Source: Aquimonas sp.
Lineage (GTDB): Bacteria; Pseudomonadota; Gammaproteobacteria; Xanthomonadales; Xanthomonadaceae
Reading direction: 5' to 3'
Assembly: GCA_022241605.1 (NCBI GenBank)
Contig: JAKOMQ010000012.1
Coordinates: 52,806-116,805 of the forward strand
Length of the DNA: 64,000 nucleotides
Both the position numbers and the translations under genes were made by a program. Shown here piece after piece: positions 42,364 through 51,453 of this stretch. The notes beneath the pieces are model-generated. The model did not search any database and had not been told where the DNA came from. It saw nothing but the letters and a program-made list of their open reading frames with translations. The stretch's first letter is position 1. Each line of letters begins with the position of its first letter.

Positions 42364-43683
42364 ATGCATAAGCAACGAATCATCCGCAAACGCGTCCTCG
42401 CCCTGTCGATCGGCGCATTGGTGGCGGTCTCCGGTGGCGTCTCGGCGCAGAGCGAGCGCGAAGCCGAACTGGAAGCCCGTATCGCCCAGCTCGAGCGACT
42501 GGTGGGGGAACTGGTCGAGAAACAGGCCGCAGCGCCGGCGCCGGCGCCGGCGATACCCGCCGGCCAGCAGCCGGTCCAAGCCACTACCGTAGTGCCTACC
42601 GCGCATCCCGGCACCCGCTTCGCCTACGGCGGTTTCATCAAGGCCAATTCGAGCTGGAGCGACTACAGCGACGGCAATCCGCCGGCCGGCGGCCTGGCGC
42701 GCGACTTCTACCTGCCGGGTGCGATTCCGGTCGGTGGGCGCGGCGAGTCGCCGGTGTACGACACCCACGCCAAACAGTCGCGCTTCTGGTTCACCACCGA
42801 CACCGTGCTCGACAACGGCTCGCGCCTCGGCTCGCGGTTCGAGCTCGATTTTGGCGTGCCCACCGGCGGCGACGAACGCAATACCAACACCTACAACCCG
42901 GTGCTGCGGCGTGCCTTCTTCACCTACGACAACTGGCTGTTCGGCCAGGAGTGGTCAACCTTCATGGAGCTCGGCGCGCTGCCCGAGACCACCGACTTCA
43001 TTGGCCCCACCGAGGGCATGGTGTTCAACCGCCAGGCCCAGATCCGCTACACCAAGGGCGCCTGGTCGGTGGCGCTGGAGAACCCCGAAACCGTGCTGAC
43101 GCCCTTCGGCGGCGGCGGGCGCATCATCACTGACGAGAACTCGGTGCCGGACATCGTGGCCCGCTACACCCACCGTGCGGATTGGGGCTTCGTGACCTTC
43201 GCTGGCCTGCTGCGCCAGCTCCGCTACGAGACTCCGGCCCGTACCGCCTCGGCGACCGGCTACGGCGCCAGCGTGACCAGCCGCATCAACATGGGCGCGC
43301 GTGACGACCTGCGCTTGATGGTCACCGCCGGCTCCGGCATCGGACGCTACACCGGCCTCAACTTTTTCGATGATGGCGTGCTGCGCGCCGACGGCGGCAT
43401 CGAGCCGCTGGACATGATCGCTGCCTATGCGGCTTGGCGACATGTCTGGACGGGGACTTGGCGCTCCAACTTCATCCTTGGCTACACCTCGGTCGACAAC
43501 GACCCTGCGCTGACCGGCCTCAATGCCAATGCCGAGGCCTCCAGCCTGCGTGCCAACCTGATGTGGAGCCCGGTGCCCCGCGTCGACATGGGCGTGGAGC
43601 TGTCCACCGCCAAGCGTGAGCTCGAACGCGGCACCAGCGGCACCCAGAACCGGGTCGATTTCATGGCCCGCTACTCCTTCTGA
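42364..43683 (+). CDS. DcaP-like outer-membrane porin
   Basis: Encodes 439 residues. GGGAGG precedes ATG 42364, and a signal peptide ends near VSGGVSAQ. A short coiled coil follows ([20 protein letters not shown]), then an Ala/Pro linker and a beta-barrel typical of DcaP porins ([20 protein letters not shown]; ending in Phe as MARYSF). DcaP-type trimers import small carboxylates, with the coiled coil in the periplasm. It leads the operon with the DUF4212 subunit and symporter, so acetate or related acids are the likely cargo. Confidence 0.88.
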   Translation: MHKQRIIRKRVLALSIGALVAVSGGVSAQSEREAELEARIAQLERLVGELVEKQAAAPAPAPAIPAGQQPVQATTVVPTAHPGTRFAYGGFIKANSSWSDYSDGNPPAGGLARDFYLPGAIPVGGRGESPVYDTHAKQSRFWFTTDTVLDNGSRLGSRFELDFGVPTGGDERNTNTYNPVLRRAFFTYDNWLFGQEWSTFMELGALPETTDFIGPTEGMVFNRQAQIRYTKGAWSVALENPETVLTPFGGGGRIITDENSVPDIVARYTHRADWGFVTFAGLLRQLRYETPARTASATGYGASVTSRINMGARDDLRLMVTAGSGIGRYTGLNFFDDGVLRADGGIEPLDMIAAYAAWRHVWTGTWRSNFILGYTSVDNDPALTGLNANAEASSLRANLMWSPVPRVDMGVELSTAKRELERGTSGTQNRVDFMARYSF

Positions 43684-43743
43684 CCCCGGCCGGTCCGCAG
43701 CGGGCAAGCCCTGCCGCGGCCATATCAAAAAAGGAAGCTACAC

Positions 43744-44004
43744 ATGTCCGAGAACAAGTCACCGGCCGACTACTGGAAGGCCAACATCAAGATCATCTGG
43801 ATCTGCATGAGCATCTGGGCGCTGGTTTCGTTCGGCTTCGCGATCCTGCTGCGGCCGATGCTGGCCGGCATCCCGATCGGCGGCACCGACCTCGGCTTCT
43901 GGTTCGCGCAGCAGGGCTCGATCCTCGTGTTCATCGCCCTGATCTTCTTCTACACCTGGTTCATGAACCGCCTCGACCGCGAGTTCGGCGTGGACGAGCA
44001 GTAA
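43744..44004 (+). CDS. DUF4212 small subunit of a sodium/solute symporter
   Basis: Encodes 86 residues with two membrane segments (IIWICMSIWALVSFGFAILL and GSILVFIALIFFYTWFM). The N-terminal PADYWKANIKIIW and C-terminal NRLDREFGVDE are typical of DUF4212. AAGGAAG lies upstream. Such proteins are encoded next to, and presumably assemble with, VC_2705-type solute:sodium symporters; the symporter gene starts 12 bases after this stop. Confidence 0.93.
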   Translation: MSENKSPADYWKANIKIIWICMSIWALVSFGFAILLRPMLAGIPIGGTDLGFWFAQQGSILVFIALIFFYTWFMNRLDREFGVDEQ

Positions 44005-44016
44005 GGACAACGACCC

Positions 44017-45789
44017 ATGAGCCAGTTCGCCATCAACCTCTTCTTCGTCGGCGCCTCGTTCGCCGTCTACATCGGCATCGCCATCTGGGCGCGCGCCGGG
44101 TCCACCAGCGAGTTCTACGCCGCCAACCGCGGCGTCAACCCGATCGTCAACGGAGCCGCCACCGCGGCCGACTGGATGTCCGCAGCCAGCTTCATCTCCA
44201 TGGCTGGCCTGATCGCCTTCGTCGGCTACGGCAATTCGACCTTCCTGATGGGCTGGACCGGCGGCTATGTGCTGCTGGCCCTGTTGCTGGCGCCCTATCT
44301 GCGCAAGTTCGGGCGCTTCACGGTGCCGGACTTCATTGGTGACCGCTTCTACAGCCGCGGTGCCCGACTGGTCGCGGTGGCCAGTCTGCTGATCATGTCG
44401 ATCACCTACGTGATCGGCCAGATGACCGGTGCCGGCGTGGCCTTCTCGCGCTTCCTGGAAGTGGACACCACCACGGGCCTGATGATCGCCTCCGCCGTGG
44501 TGTTCGTGTACGCGGTGCTGGGCGGCATGAAAGGCATCACCTACACCCAGCTGGCGCAGTACGTGGTGTTGATCATCGCCTACACCATCCCGGCCGTGTT
44601 CATCTCGCTGCAGCTCACCGGCAACGCCTTGCCGCAGCTGGGCCTGTTCTCCACCCATATCGAATCGGGCCTGCCGCTGCTGACCAAGCTCGATCAGGTG
44701 CTGGTGGAGCTGGGCTTCCAGGATTACACCGGCCACCACGGCTCCACCCTCAACATGGTGCTGTTCACCCTGTCGCTGATGATCGGCACCGCGGGCCTGC
44801 CGCACGTGATCATCCGCTTCTTCACCGTGCCCAAGGTGTCGGATGCACGCAAGTCGGCGGGCTGGGCACTGGTCTTCATCGCCCTGCTCTACACCGTGGC
44901 CCCGGCGGTGGGCTCGATGGCGCGCCTGAACATCATCACCACCATCTACCCCGAGGGCACCTCGGCCCAGCCGATCAGCTACGACGAGCGTCCGGACTGG
45001 ATGCGTAACTGGGAGCGTACCGGCCTGCTCAAGTTCGAGGACAAGAACGGCGACGGTCGCATCCAGTACTACAACCAGACCAACACCGAATTCGCCCAGG
45101 TGGCGGAGTCGCGCGGCTGGGCGGGCAACGAGATGGTCACTTTCAACCAGGACATCCTGGTGTTGGCCAACCCGGAGATCGCGCAGCTGCCCGGCTGGGT
45201 GATCGGCCTGATCGCGGCCGGTGGCCTCGCCGCCGCGCTCAGTACCGCGGCGGGATTGCTGCTGGCGATCTCGTCCGCGATCAGCCATGACCTCATCAAG
45301 TCCACCTTCAAACCGGACATCACTGAAAAGGGGGAATTGCTCGCCGCACGCGTGTCGATGGCCTTCGCCATCGTGCTGGCGACCTGGCTGGGGCTCAATC
45401 CACCGGGTTTCGCGGCACAGGTGGTGGCGCTGGCGTTCGGCCTTGCCGCGTCCTCGCTGTTCCCGGCGATCATGATGGGCATCTTCTCGAAGACCATGAA
45501 CGCCAAGGGCGCGGTGGTGGGCATGCTGGTCGGCCTTGGCACGACCTGCCTGTACATCTTCACCTACCTCGGCTGGTTCTTCATTCCGGGTACCAACATG
45601 CTGGCCAACACGCCGGACAACTGGCTGTTCGGTATCTCCCCGCTGTCCTTCGGTGCAGTGGGCGCGATGCTGAACTTCGTGGCGGCCTACCTGGTGTTGG
45701 CCTTCACCAAGCCGGCTCCGGCGCACATCCAGGAGCTGGTCGAAAGCATCCGCGTGCCGCGCGGCGCGAGTGGGGCCATCAGCCACTGA
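44017..45789 (+). CDS. Sodium:solute symporter (acetate/carboxylate, VC_2705-like)
   Basis: Encodes 590 residues with about 13 membrane segments of the SSS family (FYAANRGVNPIVNGAATAAD; DWMSAASFISMAGLIAF; RFFTVPKVSDARKSAGWALV). A long loop near residues 315-385 (ERTGLLKFEDKNGDGRIQYY) is typical of the VC_2705 branch. It probably imports acetate or a similar short acid with Na+. AAGGA precedes ATG. Third gene of the porin-DUF4212-symporter operon, followed by a strong terminator. Confidence 0.92.
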   Translation: MSQFAINLFFVGASFAVYIGIAIWARAGSTSEFYAANRGVNPIVNGAATAADWMSAASFISMAGLIAFVGYGNSTFLMGWTGGYVLLALLLAPYLRKFGRFTVPDFIGDRFYSRGARLVAVASLLIMSITYVIGQMTGAGVAFSRFLEVDTTTGLMIASAVVFVYAVLGGMKGITYTQLAQYVVLIIAYTIPAVFISLQLTGNALPQLGLFSTHIESGLPLLTKLDQVLVELGFQDYTGHHGSTLNMVLFTLSLMIGTAGLPHVIIRFFTVPKVSDARKSAGWALVFIALLYTVAPAVGSMARLNIITTIYPEGTSAQPISYDERPDWMRNWERTGLLKFEDKNGDGRIQYYNQTNTEFAQVAESRGWAGNEMVTFNQDILVLANPEIAQLPGWVIGLIAAGGLAAALSTAAGLLLAISSAISHDLIKSTFKPDITEKGELLAARVSMAFAIVLATWLGLNPPGFAAQVVALAFGLAASSLFPAIMMGIFSKTMNAKGAVVGMLVGLGTTCLYIFTYLGWFFIPGTNMLANTPDNWLFGISPLSFGAVGAMLNFVAAYLVLAFTKPAPAHIQELVESIRVPRGASGAISH

Positions 45790-45801
45790 GCAGACCTTGC
45801 C

Positions 45802-45830
45802 CACCCGGTCCAGGGTTACCGGACCGGGTG
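45802..45830 (+). other. Perfect 10-bp hairpin after the symporter gene
   Basis: CACCCGGTCC (45802-45811) and GGACCGGGTG (45821-45830) form a perfect stem with a nine-base loop, 13 bases after the stop. It lacks a U-run and precedes a classical terminator, so it may protect the 3' end of the operon mRNA. Confidence 0.6.
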
Positions 45831-45847
45831 AGGCAATACCCATTCCA

Positions 45848-45883
45848 GGCCCGCCTCGATCGGTTGAGGCGGGCCTTTTCTTT
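45848..45883 (+). terminator. Rho-independent terminator of the acetate-uptake operon
   Basis: GGCCCGCCTC (45848-45857) pairs perfectly with GAGGCGGGCC (45866-45875) over an eight-base loop, followed directly by TTTTCTTT. A textbook intrinsic terminator for the plus-strand operon. Confidence 0.93.
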
Positions 45884-45931
45884 GGCGCGGACGGTTAACC
45901 TGTCGCCGCCGCGCACCCACCGGATGATTCG

Positions 45932-46447
45932 ATGCTCTTCGACCTGATAGCCACCCTCTCCGCCGGTTTTTTGCTGGCCGGTCTTGCCCTTGGACTCAAG
46001 TTCCTATTGCGTGGACGCACGCCGGCCTGGATCGTGCCGGCTGCAGCCGGGCTGGGGATGCTCTCGTACTCCATCTGGTCGGAGTACAGCTGGTTCGACC
46101 GAGCCAGTGCCACGCTTCCCGATGGGGTGGAAGTGGCCTCCAGCAACGAGGTGCAGGCCTGGTATCGGCCATGGACCTACATCGTCCCGCAGGTGGACCG
46201 CTTCATCGCCGTTGACCACCGCATGAGCCGGCGCAACGAGGAACACCCCGGCCAGATCCTCACCGGCGTTCTGTTGATGGGGCGATGGGAGCCCACGCGC
46301 CAGTTCGGCGTGGTCTACGACTGTCCGGGGGCCCGCCGCGCCGATCTGGTCGATGGCGTGGTTTTCGACGAGGCCGGTGGCCTGGAGGGCGCGCGCTGGA
46401 TTCAGCTCGAGCCGGACGATGCAGTGCTGCAGGCGGCCTGCCGCTGA
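45932..46447 (+). CDS. Unknown membrane protein
   Basis: Encodes 171 residues with two N-terminal membrane segments (LIATLSAGFLLAGLALGLKF; WIVPAAAGLGMLSYSIWS) and a soluble C-terminal region containing WYRPWTYIVPQVDRFIAVD. GGATGA precedes ATG 45932. I do not recognise a named family. It stands alone after the terminator and is probably an independent gene. Confidence 0.75.
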   Translation: MLFDLIATLSAGFLLAGLALGLKFLLRGRTPAWIVPAAAGLGMLSYSIWSEYSWFDRASATLPDGVEVASSNEVQAWYRPWTYIVPQVDRFIAVDHRMSRRNEEHPGQILTGVLLMGRWEPTRQFGVVYDCPGARRADLVDGVVFDEAGGLEGARWIQLEPDDAVLQAACR

Positions 46448-46559
46448 GCCATCCGAGAAACCATCCGCCGACGGCCGCCGCCGCTGGGCGCCCGTAACGG
46501 CGCGCGAGTGTGGTGCAGGCAACGAATCATCAGTCTCTGAGGGTGTCTATGTGCGCGAT

Positions 46560-46690
46560 GCAGCGCTGCTGGCCGTCGCCATAGCGCAACGCTGGCTCCT
46601 GCTCGCGCCTCGGTCCGCACCCAGATCCACCGTCTGCCAGCTGACGACTTGTCACCCGCGGCACACCAGGCGAAGTCTGCGATCACCCGC
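46560..46690. repeat. Diverged interspersed repeat, copy A
   Basis: The gap 46448-46769 holds no gene. Part of it (GCGCTGCTGGCCGTCGCCAT, then ...GCTCCTG..CGCGCCT..., ...CCACCG..., CACCCGCGGC) aligns at roughly two-thirds identity by eye with 53325-53457, another gene-free gap. It looks like an old non-coding repeat; its nature is unknown. Confidence 0.4.
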
Positions 46691-46769
46691 TCGCCAAACG
46701 CCTTGGAATTCAGGCAGGGCGCCGCCCTTACAGTCGCCCGGCGTCTGTCGCTATCCGCTTCGGCAACCC

Positions 46770-47078
46770 TCAACGCGGCGCATCGCCCTCAGTCTGGTGT
46801 GCCGGTGCAGTGGGTGTCTGCTCCGCTTCTTGCTTGGCGCTGGCCGCTTGCGCCTGCGCGCGTGCGCGCAGCGCGGCCAGCTCTTCCGGCCCCAGCAGGG
46901 TCATGCTGCTCTGGCTGCGATCGGCGATCCGCGCCTGCGCCAGCAGCAGGGTTCCCCAGATGATCGAGCCCAAGGCCGTCAGCATGGCCACAAAGGCAAG
47001 CGGCACCGAATGCGCCACGAAGGCGTAGCCGAAACAGAACAGGGCAAGCGCGTACAGCGCCCAGGGCAGCCAATTCAT
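46770..47078 (-). CDS. Small membrane protein of unknown function
   Basis: Encodes 102 residues with two membrane segments (WALYALALFCFGYAFVAHSV; LAFVAMLTALGSIIWGTLLL) and a charged helical tail rich in Ala/Gln/Glu (LRARAQAQAASAKQEAEQTP). ATG 47078 begins MNWLPWALYA. No family is recognised. It diverges from the next gene, another small membrane-anchored protein. Confidence 0.7.
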   Translation of the reverse strand: MNWLPWALYALALFCFGYAFVAHSVPLAFVAMLTALGSIIWGTLLLAQARIADRSQSSMTLLGPEELAALRARAQAQAASAKQEAEQTPTAPAHQTEGDAPR

Positions 47079-47229
47079 GGCGGGCCTCGAGAGATGAATG
47101 GGCGTCAAGTTTAGCCGCGGACGAGGGCGCTTCCGCCTCCGCCGGTCGGCACGGGGCTGCCGGCCGTGTCGCGCCGGAGCAGCCTGCCGCGTATCCACCC
47201 AGCATCCACTCCATTCATTCTGGTGACCC

Positions 47230-47844
47230 ATGAACAAAAAAGTTCTCGGCGGCTGCTTTGCCGTCGGCTTGCTCCTGCTGGTGATTGGCGGTGCTTCAGT
47301 GTTCTGGTTTGTGGTGCGGCCGCTGTGGCAGGTCGGCAGCGCCATCAGCGAAAGCGCCCAGCAGTGGCAGCAGGTCGCCCAGCTGGAGCAGCAGGTGCGC
47401 AACCGCCAGCCGTACCGAGAGCCGGCGGAGGGCCGCCTGGATACGCAGCAGGTGCAGCGCTTCGTCGCCGTCCAGCAGCAGATCGCCGACCGCCTCGGCG
47501 GCCGCATCGAGCAGTTGGACGCCAAGTACCGCGAGCTCAAGGACCGCCAGTCCCGCGACGGCCGCGAGCCCGGCGTGCAGGACATGTTCGTGGCCTATTC
47601 GGATCTGTCCGGCTTGATCGTCGAGGCCAAGCGCGCCCAGGTCGAGGCGCTCAACGCGCAGGGTCTGTCGCTGGAAGAGTACCGCTGGGTCCGCACCCAG
47701 TCCTTCTTCGCGCTTGGCCTTGCGGCCGAGAACGAGGCTCCACCCCAGCTTGCCGGCGGCGCCCTGGCCGCCAATGCCGAGCTGCTGCGACCGCATCGCG
47801 AACTGCTGATGAAGACCGTGGCGACGGCGTGGCTTGGGCTGTAG
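47230..47844 (+). CDS. Membrane-anchored coiled-coil protein of unknown function
   Basis: Encodes 204 residues: N-terminal membrane anchor (KKVLGGCFAVGLLLLVIGGA, then SVFWFVV), followed by a long, mostly helical periplasmic part rich in Gln (QQWQQVAQLEQQVRNRQPYR; IADRLGGRIEQLDAKYRELK). No family recognised; the shape resembles small envelope proteins. It stands 150 bases from the divergent small membrane protein gene. Confidence 0.75.
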   Translation: MNKKVLGGCFAVGLLLLVIGGASVFWFVVRPLWQVGSAISESAQQWQQVAQLEQQVRNRQPYREPAEGRLDTQQVQRFVAVQQQIADRLGGRIEQLDAKYRELKDRQSRDGREPGVQDMFVAYSDLSGLIVEAKRAQVEALNAQGLSLEEYRWVRTQSFFALGLAAENEAPPQLAGGALAANAELLRPHRELLMKTVATAWLGL

Positions 47845-47970
47845 GGCCGTAGGCCGGACAGCGGCCCGCCGGATCCCGCGCGCGCTGTTGCAACGGGCGC
47901 ACGCCCCGGCTGGCCCGCCAGCCCGTCTACGCAGCGCCAGAGCCGGGCTGGCGATGCCGGCAACGAACCC

Positions 47971-49092
47971 CTACTCGCCGGTTCCTGCTGCGGGCTTCAA
48001 ACGCAGCAGCTTCCCGCGCGGGCTGTCGGTCAGCAGCAGCACCGAGCCGTCGCTGGCCACGCGCACCTCGCGCAGGCGCTCGCCCAGATCGAGCAGCAGA
48101 CGCTCCTCGTCAAAGCCGCCGTCGCTGCGCGGGCTCAGGCGGTGCAGCGCGCGGCCGGCCAGCGCGGTGACCAGCAGGCTGCCGTCCCAGCCGGGAAACT
48201 GCTCGCCGCGATACATCGCGAGACCCGCCGGTGCAATCGAGGGCGTCCAGCCGTACAGCGGGTCGCGCATACCGTCATAGCTGGCGAACGGGCTGATCTG
48301 GGCGCCGCTGTAGTCGCGGCCGGCAGTGGCCACCGGCCAGCCGTAGTTCACGCCGGGCTCGATGCGGTTCAGCTCGTCACCGCCACGGGGGCCGTGCTCA
48401 TGCGCCCACAGCACGCCGCGCTGCGCATCCCAGGCGATGCCCTGCACGTTGCGGTGGCCGAAGCTGTAGATCTCGGGCAGCACCTCGCTGCGGCCGACGA
48501 AGGGGTTGTCGGCCGGCACCGCGCCATCGGCGCCGACCCGCACGATCTTGCCGAGGTGGCTGTCCAGCCGCTGCGCCTGTTCGCGCTCCGAGAACGCATC
48601 GCCCAGGCCCAGCACCAGGCTGCCGTCGGGCAGCTGGGCGAGCCGACCTCCGTAGTGGGCGCCGCCGCGCTTGCCGGGGCGGGCGGTGAACAGCACCTGC
48701 AGGTCGACCAGGCGCAGCCCGTCGAGCCGCGCGCGACCGAGCCGGGTGGCGTTGTCGCGACGGCTGCCGTGCGACCAGGTCAGGTAGATCCAGCCGTTGT
48801 CGGCGTGATTGCGATCGGCCAGCACCTCCAGCAGGCCGCCCTGGCCCAGCGCCAACACCGGTGGCAGACCTTCGACGGCCTGCGCAAGCAGCTGACCGTT
48901 TTCGAAGACGCGCAGCCGACCGGGCCGCTCGGTGATCAGCAGGCGACCGTCCGCAAGCTCGGTTAGCGCCCACGGTTGGTCCAGGCCTTCGGCCAGCACC
49001 TCGACGGTGGGCGGAGCCTGGGCCGGTGCAGGGCAGGGCAGGAAACAGCAGAGCGCCAGGAGTAGGGCGGGGCAGCGGAACATGGCGGCCAT
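47971..49092 (-). CDS. PQQ-dependent sugar dehydrogenase-like protein
   Basis: Encodes 373 residues with a signal peptide (MFRCPALLLALCCFLPCPAP region). It shows the soluble aldose dehydrogenase (YliI/Asd) propeller motifs: GLDQPWALTELADGRLLITE, RGGAHYGGRLAQLPDGSLVL, SFGHRNVQGIAWDAQRGVLW, EHGPRGGDELNRIEPGVNYG and a late FPGWDGSLLVTALAG. Members oxidise sugars with PQQ and Ca2+ in the periplasm. No pqq biosynthesis gene is in the window. Start 49092 or 49083 are both possible. Confidence 0.9.
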   Translation of the reverse strand: MAAMFRCPALLLALCCFLPCPAPAQAPPTVEVLAEGLDQPWALTELADGRLLITERPGRLRVFENGQLLAQAVEGLPPVLALGQGGLLEVLADRNHADNGWIYLTWSHGSRRDNATRLGRARLDGLRLVDLQVLFTARPGKRGGAHYGGRLAQLPDGSLVLGLGDAFSEREQAQRLDSHLGKIVRVGADGAVPADNPFVGRSEVLPEIYSFGHRNVQGIAWDAQRGVLWAHEHGPRGGDELNRIEPGVNYGWPVATAGRDYSGAQISPFASYDGMRDPLYGWTPSIAPAGLAMYRGEQFPGWDGSLLVTALAGRALHRLSPRSDGGFDEERLLLDLGERLREVRVASDGSVLLLTDSPRGKLLRLKPAAGTGE

Positions 49093-49189
49093 CTTCGCAG
49101 TGGAAAGCCGACAGCATGCCCCAGCCCGGCGCCAAGGCAAGGTGCAGCACCCTTGGCGAACACGGTCCGGGCTTGCTGCGCCCGCGGGC

Positions 49190-50539
49190 TCAGCCCGCCT
49201 CGAAGCCGTTGGCGAACAGGAGTGGATCCAATCGCCGCAGTGCATCCGTGCAGTCCAGGCGAGGGTAGTCCTGAGCCGGCGTGGCGCGCGCCAGACGGAT
49301 GGGCGAAGCCTTGAGCGCGGCCTCGATCTGGTCGGCTGTCGCTTCGGGCACCGCTTCCGCCAGCAGGGCGATACAGCCGGCCACCATCGGCGCCGCCATC
49401 GATGTGCCTGAGAGCGTCGAGGTGGCGCTGCTGCCGCTGAGCCCCGCAGCGGTCAGTCGCGAACCCGGTGCCAGCAGGTCGGTGGTGGTGCCGAGGTTGG
49501 AGAAGCAGGTGACCTGATCAGCGGCGGTACTCGCCTCTTGGCAGGCACCGAAGTTGAGGCCTCCCAGGGTGGCGTCGTACACGGCGCCCACAGAAACCGC
49601 ATTGGCGATACAGGCCGGCGCCTGCATGTCGATGGACGAACCATTGTTGCCGGAGGACACGGTGGCCAGGGTGCCCTGCGTGCGCAGGCCGTTGATGACT
49701 TGAGCAAACAGCTGGGTGAAGGCGGCGCTGCCGTCGCAGTCGCCGGCGAAGCGTGCATTGGTGCCGAGGCTGGCGTTGACCACTCGTGCATCCGGATGAT
49801 TGACCCGCAGCCAGTCGTAGCCGGCGATCACGTCCGAGGCGCAGCAGAAGCCGTTGTTGGCATTGAGCACCTTGATCGACACGATGCTGGCGCCGGAGGC
49901 GACGCCGCGCGGCACCCCCGTGACGCCAGCGGCGCCGGCGGCGATACCGCTGACATTGGTGCCGTGGCCGTGGTCATCGGCGCTGCTGCCGACGCCAAAC
50001 TGCGTGGCCTGGCCGTTGGGGCAGCAGGTGGTGCAGAAGCAGGCTTCGTCGACGATGCGGCCGGCAAAGCTCAGATGATCCAGCCGCGCGCCGCTGTCGA
50101 TCACCGCCAGCTTGACGCCGCTGCCGTCCAGGTCGGCGAGATGCAGGGGCGTGACCTCGGCCAGCGGCACCGACTCAGGCAGATTGCCCGCGCCCTCCGG
50201 GTCGAAACCGATCCGCATCGAGGCGCCGCTGCGCGCCAGTGCATCGATCAGATCAGGATCCAGCTCGGCGGCAAAGCCGGGGATGCTCTGGAAACGACGC
50301 AGCACGCGTGACTCCAGCGCCGGCACCGCCTGCATCAGGGCTTCGACCTGCTCGACCGCGCCCGCCTCCGCGCGCAGCACTGGCGGCGGCGCTTCCAGCA
50401 GCACCAGCAGGCGCTGGCTCCCGCGCTGCTGCAGGCTTTCGGCAACGCCAGGATCCAGTTTCACCCCCGCCTGCGCGGAAAAGCTGACGGCCACGCTGGC
50501 CAGCAGCAGGAGTCGGAACAGGGAGTGTGCAATCTGCAT
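49190..50539 (-). CDS. Secreted subtilisin-like serine protease (S8)
   Basis: Encodes 449 residues: signal peptide (LLLLASVAVSFSAQAG), an I9-like propeptide (about 25-130), then the S8 domain with Asp in KLAVIDSGARLDH, His in DDHGHGTNVSG, Asn in SSGNNGSS and Ser in LSGTSMAAPMV. Many cysteines (ACFCTTCCPNG, GFCCASD) suggest disulfides in the secreted enzyme. The last residues, LLFANGFEAG, match a short C-terminal tail seen on many exported proteins of this order, possibly a sorting signal. It fits a lifestyle of extracellular protein digestion alongside the two S9 peptidases. Confidence 0.93.
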   Translation of the reverse strand: MQIAHSLFRLLLLASVAVSFSAQAGVKLDPGVAESLQQRGSQRLLVLLEAPPPVLRAEAGAVEQVEALMQAVPALESRVLRRFQSIPGFAAELDPDLIDALARSGASMRIGFDPEGAGNLPESVPLAEVTPLHLADLDGSGVKLAVIDSGARLDHLSFAGRIVDEACFCTTCCPNGQATQFGVGSSADDHGHGTNVSGIAAGAAGVTGVPRGVASGASIVSIKVLNANNGFCCASDVIAGYDWLRVNHPDARVVNASLGTNARFAGDCDGSAAFTQLFAQVINGLRTQGTLATVSSGNNGSSIDMQAPACIANAVSVGAVYDATLGGLNFGACQEASTAADQVTCFSNLGTTTDLLAPGSRLTAAGLSGSSATSTLSGTSMAAPMVAGCIALLAEAVPEATADQIEAALKASPIRLARATPAQDYPRLDCTDALRRLDPLLFANGFEAG

Positions 50540-50585
50540 GTCGGAATCGCCCGTTTAGCGTTGTGAGTCTGGCCGGAGCCCCTGG

Positions 50586-50996
50586 GTGCCCTCGCCCGAG
50601 CCCGGCGCACCGCCGAAGTCAGGTTCCGCCCCACTGGGCACCCTACGCCAATCGACGCCATCGTCCCACTTCGAGCGGCTGGCCCCGTCTGCCGCGAGAC
50701 CGAGCTCATTCCTGCCCTGCTGCACGGCGGCCTGGCCGGCCACGGCTGCCTACGCTGCGATGGCGTGCTGGTCCGGGTACTGCGAGCGCGACAACGGGCC
50801 GAGACCGAGCCGGACCGCGATTGGAGCGGCCGACAGCCTCGCCGCGCTGAACTGCCCCAGGTGCCACCACTTCATGAGCAGGTTCCGGATCGATGCCGGC
50901 GTGGGCAGTCGGCTTGACCTGTGCGGCCACTGCGGCGAGTTCTGGCTGGACGCCGGCGAGTGGGCCCTGCCCGGCGCGCTGGGGGATGGACCCTGA
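50586..50996 (+). CDS. TFIIB-type zinc-ribbon protein, probably frameshifted
   Basis: The C-terminal half reads LNCPRCHHFMSRFRI...LDLCGHCGEFWLDAGEW, a clear zf-TFIIB zinc ribbon of the kind found in small bacterial proteins. The first half of such proteins usually has another CxxC. That appears as HGCLRCDGVLV near 50741-50770, but in the next frame. A single-base shift near 50770 would join the two into one normal protein. It may therefore be a pseudogene, a sequencing slip, or a shorter protein starting later. N-terminal coding before about 50770 in this frame is doubtful. Confidence 0.5.
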   Translation: MPSPEPGAPPKSGSAPLGTLRQSTPSSHFERLAPSAARPSSFLPCCTAAWPATAAYAAMACWSGYCERDNGPRPSRTAIGAADSLAALNCPRCHHFMSRFRIDAGVGSRLDLCGHCGEFWLDAGEWALPGALGDGP

Positions 50997-51093
50997 GGCA
51001 AACGAACCCTTGCGGCCAATGGCGTGTTCTCAGCCTCTGAGACCCCTTCAGCCAAAGCTGCTCGCTTGTGCCTGACCGCAGCGAGTTCCGACC

Positions 51094-51402
51094 ATGTCGC
51101 GCAACCTGTTCGCTACCCGCCGCCGCAGCGGCATCGCTTTACTCGTGCTGGCCCTGCTGGTGCTGGTCGCGCCGGAGGCTCCGGCCCGCGAGATGTACGC
51201 CTGCGGCCAGCAGGTGATCGGCCATGGCGCACCGCTGAGCAAGCTGCGCCGCGCCTGCGGTGAGCCGCAGCGGGTGGTGAAGCTGGTGAATGCGCGCGGG
51301 GCTGGGGTGGGCGAGCGCTGGGAGTACGAGCGCGGGCGCAGCCTGGTGCTGTTCACCCTGCAGGGCGGGCGGGTGGTGCAGATCGAGCGCATCGGCGGCT
51401 GA
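51094..51402 (+). CDS. DUF2845 exported protein
   Basis: Encodes 102 residues with a signal peptide (IALLVLALLVLVAPEAPA). The mature part reads CGQQVIGHGAPLSKLRRACG followed by EPQRV and a C-terminal beta segment (RWEYERGRSLVLFTLQGGRV), matching DUF2845, whose two cysteines probably form a disulfide. Function of the family is unknown. It precedes the phosphate transporter gene by 51 bases and may share its transcript. Confidence 0.82.
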   Translation: MSRNLFATRRRSGIALLVLALLVLVAPEAPAREMYACGQQVIGHGAPLSKLRRACGEPQRVVKLVNARGAGVGERWEYERGRSLVLFTLQGGRVVQIERIGG

Positions 51403-51453
51403 GGGCGCCGCATACGCGGCATACTCCCGCGCAACCCACAGCGCAGGATCGCC

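Noticed and set aside
43759-45843. 694-codon minus-strand frame opposite the symporter
   Set aside because: His/Gln/Arg-rich shadow; the plus-strand membrane protein is unmistakable.
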